Positions 6,011-8,012 of a stretch of 8,012 nt of DNA are shown here, in pieces; position 1 is the stretch's first letter; each line of letters opens with the position of its first letter. A model generated the notes under the pieces. That model worked only from the letters and a program-made list of their open reading frames with translations. It made no database searches and was not told the origin of the DNA. The stretch covers positions 1-8,012 of the forward strand of contig JALZUX010000543.1 of NCBI GenBank assembly GCA_023301405.1, written 5' to 3'. Both the position numbers and the translations under genes were made by a program. Source of the stretch: Granulosicoccaceae bacterium. GTDB lineage: Bacteria > Pseudomonadota > Gammaproteobacteria > Granulosicoccales > Granulosicoccaceae.

Positions 6011-6039
6011 AAAAGTTGCACCCACCTGAAGCACACAAC

Positions 6040-6645
6040 ATGACAACTTTACATTTTATCCGCCACGGACAATCAACCTGGAATGCAGAAATACGCATTC
6101 AAGGCAGTTCTGACCCTGAACTTTCCGAACTGGGAATATCACAGGCAAAAGCAATCGCCAGCTCTCTGCCTGAATTTGACCGCGTCTACTCCAGTGACTT
6201 AATCAGAACCCGTCAAACAACGTCGCATATTCTTAGCGGTAAAACAGACCATGTAGATTTCCGGCCCTCTTTACGCGAAATTCACCTCGGACCATGGGAA
6301 GGCATGCTACTTTCAGACGCAACGGACAAATACCCGGAACACACCGATCACTTTAGAAATCACCCGGCAAAATTTGCGCTTGAAGGGGCAGAAACATTTC
6401 ACGAACTTCAAGCCAGAGCACACAAAGCGATCAATGAAATTCTTGCCGAGTGTAATGGTGCAGATATACAGGTGCTTGTTGTGAGTCACGGTGCGCTGTT
6501 GAAGTCACTACTGATCGACTATGACGATAAACCACTTAACGACATTTGGGGGTCACCGCATATCGACAACTGCGGACACAGCATCGTTAACTATACAAAT
6601 GATCAGCCTAAAATTCTGAAGTTTGCAGATCTAACCGAGTGGTAG
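6040..6645 (+). CDS. Histidine phosphatase family protein (phosphoglycerate mutase-like)
   Basis: Cytosolic phosphatase of the branch-1 histidine phosphatase superfamily, 201 aa. The catalytic motif FIRHGQSTWN is at 6-15 with His9 as the residue that becomes phosphorylated. SSDLIRTRQT (51-60) supplies the second arginine, LREIHLGPWEG (78-88) supplies the acid residue Glu80, and VVSHG (147-151) supplies the second catalytic His150. The REIHLGPWEG segment and the short length fit broad-specificity phosphatases (PhoE, CobC or GpmB-like) better than true glycolytic phosphoglycerate mutases. The substrate cannot be read from sequence, and no cobalamin genes are nearby to support CobC. ATG 6040 places the motif seven residues from the start, the family norm; the longer TTG frame at 6016 is not used. 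Only a weak GAAG lies eight bases upstream. It is convergent with the TauE/SafE gene. Confidence 0.9.
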   Translation: MTTLHFIRHGQSTWNAEIRIQGSSDPELSELGISQAKAIASSLPEFDRVYSSDLIRTRQTTSHILSGKTDHVDFRPSLREIHLGPWEGMLLSDATDKYPEHTDHFRNHPAKFALEGAETFHELQARAHKAINEILAECNGADIQVLVVSHGALLKSLLIDYDDKPLNDIWGSPHIDNCGHSIVNYTNDQPKILKFADLTEW

Positions 6646-6670
6646 GCGTCAGCTACACCAAAAGACAGCA

Positions 6671-6692
6671 GCAGGCACGGATTAGTGCCCGC
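6671..6692. terminator. Hairpin at the convergent phosphatase/exporter junction
   Basis: GCAGGCAC (6671-6678) pairs with GTGCCCGC (6685-6692) with one A-C mismatch around a 6-base loop, spanning the stop codon of the minus-strand gene. On the minus strand a TTTT follows about 10 bases beyond the stem; on the plus strand there is no T-run. It is a weak terminator candidate at best. Confidence 0.25.
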
Positions 6693-7437
6693 TGACAAAC
6701 TGCACGATCAGTATGATTGCAAGACAGGCTAACAACAGATTCAACAACAATCGGTAACGTTGTTGCGGGATCTGCTGCCCAATCTGTTGACCATACTTCA
6801 AAGCCGCAAAAGCACACACTGCCAGCGGTATCGTGCTGGCAATGAAGCCCAGGCTCAACAATCCAGCAAAGTAGAAAATAGCGATTTGAGCCAACTTCCC
6901 CAATAGAAAGCAAAGATTCATTGCTGATACCATTTCAGCACGCGCAACATCCATTGATAAAAAATAGATGAGCAGTATCGCCACCATGACGTTGGTCGTT
7001 CCCGCTGAAAAACCACCAATTAATCCAACCAACAGCAAAGCCAACAATGGGTTCGCTCTACACCAGTCATGAGGCAACAACCCGTAACGTGATATCCACA
7101 AGAACAATAAAATTAAACTGGCTAACAACAGCCTGAACGGAGATGCATCAGCAACTGTTAACACAGTAGCGCCAGCAATCGCACCAACAAGGCTTGCAAC
7201 GGCCAGAAGTTTGTACTTTTTGACCGTTAAAACTACTGATGCATTGCTGTAAATGCTTGCCACATTAACCACTGACGTTGGCAACAGGGTAATTAAAATC
7301 GCCAGCTTCACATCAAGAAATATCGCAATGATGGGGGTCGCAACCATCGGAAATCCCAACCCTAACGCGCCATGCACCAAACCCGCAAACACCATGACGG
7401 GGGCAACAAATAATATTGTCTGCCAATCTACCAGCAT
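6682..7437 (-). CDS. TauE/SafE-family sulfite/anion exporter, integral membrane protein
   Basis: Inner-membrane protein of 251 aa in the TauE/SafE family, whose members export sulfite, sulfoacetate or related organic anions; many have no known substrate. Hydrophobic segments lie at about 8-22, 28-41, 45-63, 76-96, 102-118, 130-161, 172-192, 194-213 and 229-247, giving eight or so spans. The family appears as two inverted halves: the first carries HGALGLGFPMVATP (22-34 region) and the second LIGGFSAGTTNVM (139-151). The length is typical. ATG 7437 is the first start in a suitable context, and the protein would enter the membrane at residue 8. A TATAAT promoter element lies upstream. No sulfur-metabolism, taurine or molybdopterin gene is adjacent, so the substrate is unassigned. 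It is convergent with the histidine phosphatase gene, 36 bases apart. Confidence 0.92.
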   Translation of the reverse strand: MLVDWQTILFVAPVMVFAGLVHGALGLGFPMVATPIIAIFLDVKLAILITLLPTSVVNVASIYSNASVVLTVKKYKLLAVASLVGAIAGATVLTVADASPFRLLLASLILLFLWISRYGLLPHDWCRANPLLALLLVGLIGGFSAGTTNVMVAILLIYFLSMDVARAEMVSAMNLCFLLGKLAQIAIFYFAGLLSLGFIASTIPLAVCAFAALKYGQQIGQQIPQQRYRLLLNLLLACLAIILIVQFVSGH

Positions 7438-7482
7438 GCTTTTCTAACCTGTATACGAGTACATTTCTTGACAACAGCTTCC

Positions 7483-7488
7483 ATTATA
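7483..7488 (-). promoter_or_regulatory. Probable -10 element for the TauE/SafE gene
   Basis: On the minus strand a perfect TATAAT sits 45 bases upstream of the ATG at 7437, giving a leader of about 40 bases. The hexamer at 17-base spacing (GAATAG) is not a good -35; TTGAAT at 19-base spacing is a weak alternative. Confidence 0.38.
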
Positions 7489-7853
7489 AGCATTTTCAAC
7501 CTTAACTATTCAAAGCACACCTGTCGCGTCCTTCAGTGATGTCGTTCGTGCTCAAAAACCTGCGTCTCCGCGCAAACTCTGATCTCTATTAAATAACTAG
7601 CCAAGACAGGCGCACCCTGTGTAGTCGCAACCTTATATTCATAAGATCATGATGTAGTAACTTTGCAAAACGAACAGAATAGGCATGCTTAACCGATACA
7701 GTAAAAAACCACAACAAACATAAGAAACGTCTCGCTTTTACACTATTTCAGGCAACTATTCTGTAACAATAGAGCGTTATTGGTTTTAGAGTTTTTCTAA
7801 AGACATATCCAATCACCCACCTCCACTAACCTACATTATCCATGAGGATTCAC

Positions 7854-7886
7854 CACTCAGCGGCCACTCAGCGGCCACTCAGCGGC
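7854..7886. repeat. Three perfect tandem copies of an 11-base unit
   Basis: CACTCAGCGGC occurs three times head to tail without a mismatch, at 7854-7864, 7865-7875 and 7876-7886. The unit length is not a multiple of three and no gene covers it, so it is a noncoding short tandem repeat. Its perfect state suggests recent slippage expansion. It is GC-rich against AT-rich flanks on the left. Confidence 0.85.
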
Positions 7887-8012
7887 AATAGTGCAAAACA
7901 GGTCGCGTGATCGAGCAAGGTGCGTGACCCGCCACATACCGGGCACAATCAGGCGAGATGCGAAGTACTAAGCTGATATAGATTGATTTCGTCGGACGGT
8001 GAATAGACACAC

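Larger units (their letters stand above)
7438..8012. other. Gene-free stretch at the right edge
   Basis: No supportable complete gene in 575 bases. Contents seen: the TauE/SafE promoter region, two adjacent AT-rich hairpins (CAATA/TATTG at 7767-7782 and TTTAGA/TCTAAA at 7785-7801), the 11-base tandem repeat at 7854-7886, and a 7-base stem GGTCGCG/CGTGACC at 7901-7929 with one G-T pair. On the minus strand one frame is open from the window edge to a TGA beside the tandem repeat, but it does not resemble a known protein. Confidence 0.5.

Noticed and set aside
6016..6039. N-terminal extension of the histidine phosphatase from TTG 6016
   Set aside because: It falls at the predicted transcription start, and the family begins directly with the RHG strand, as given by ATG 6040.
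7854..7886. CRISPR array
   Set aside because: Units are 11 bases, directly adjacent with no spacers; this is a simple tandem repeat.

Overview
The window looks like chromosomal DNA of a free-living Gammaproteobacterium. The GC content is moderate. The proteins resemble gammaproteobacterial families: a YfcG-type nu-class glutathione transferase, an Ogt-type DNA repair protein, and a DUF4350–MoxR–DUF58 gene order. A marine or environmental member with acyl-CoA oxidation capacity is plausible, but this is inference; no rRNA or marker gene fixes the taxon. There are no rRNA or tRNA genes, insertion sequences or CRISPR arrays.

Layout. (1) Positions 1–2559, plus strand, hold the end of a MoxR/DUF58 operon. 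A reading frame entering from the left edge (1–171) fits the C-terminus of a DUF4350 protein. A MoxR AAA+ ATPase (228–1199) and a DUF58 membrane-anchored protein (1255–2559) follow. Between the last two lies a 15-codon ORF with its own Shine-Dalgarno, overlapping the DUF58 start as ATGA. (2) Positions 2560–2794 form a convergent intergenic region carrying a pair of inverted palindromic repeats of REP/BIME style. (3) Positions 2795–3700, minus strand, encode a short-chain dehydrogenase of the peroxisomal multifunctional enzyme type 2 (hydroxyacyl-CoA dehydrogenase) kind. It has a good sigma-70 promoter overlapped by a 21-bp inverted repeat that looks like an operator. (4) Positions 3913–4188, plus strand, hold a small His/Asp-rich orphan ORF. 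(5) Positions 4459–5007 encode Ogt, which faces a YfcG-like thiol/disulfide enzyme (5149–5781, minus). (6) Positions 6040–6645 encode a histidine phosphatase, which faces a TauE/SafE-family exporter (6682–7437, minus). (7) Positions 7438–8012 have no supportable complete gene and contain three perfect tandem copies of an 11-bp unit.

Functional picture. The MoxR–DUF58 pair probably acts as an AAA+ chaperone with its membrane-linked partner, maturing envelope proteins or protein complexes. The other genes are separate housekeeping or accessory units (lipid/acyl-CoA oxidation, alkylation repair, glutathione-linked redox, phosphate-ester hydrolysis, anion export). They are arranged in convergent and divergent pairs, not one pathway. 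I do not see a convincing new multi-gene system. The most interesting signals are the inverted intergenic repeat, the coupled mini-ORF, the SDR operator and the orphan small protein.
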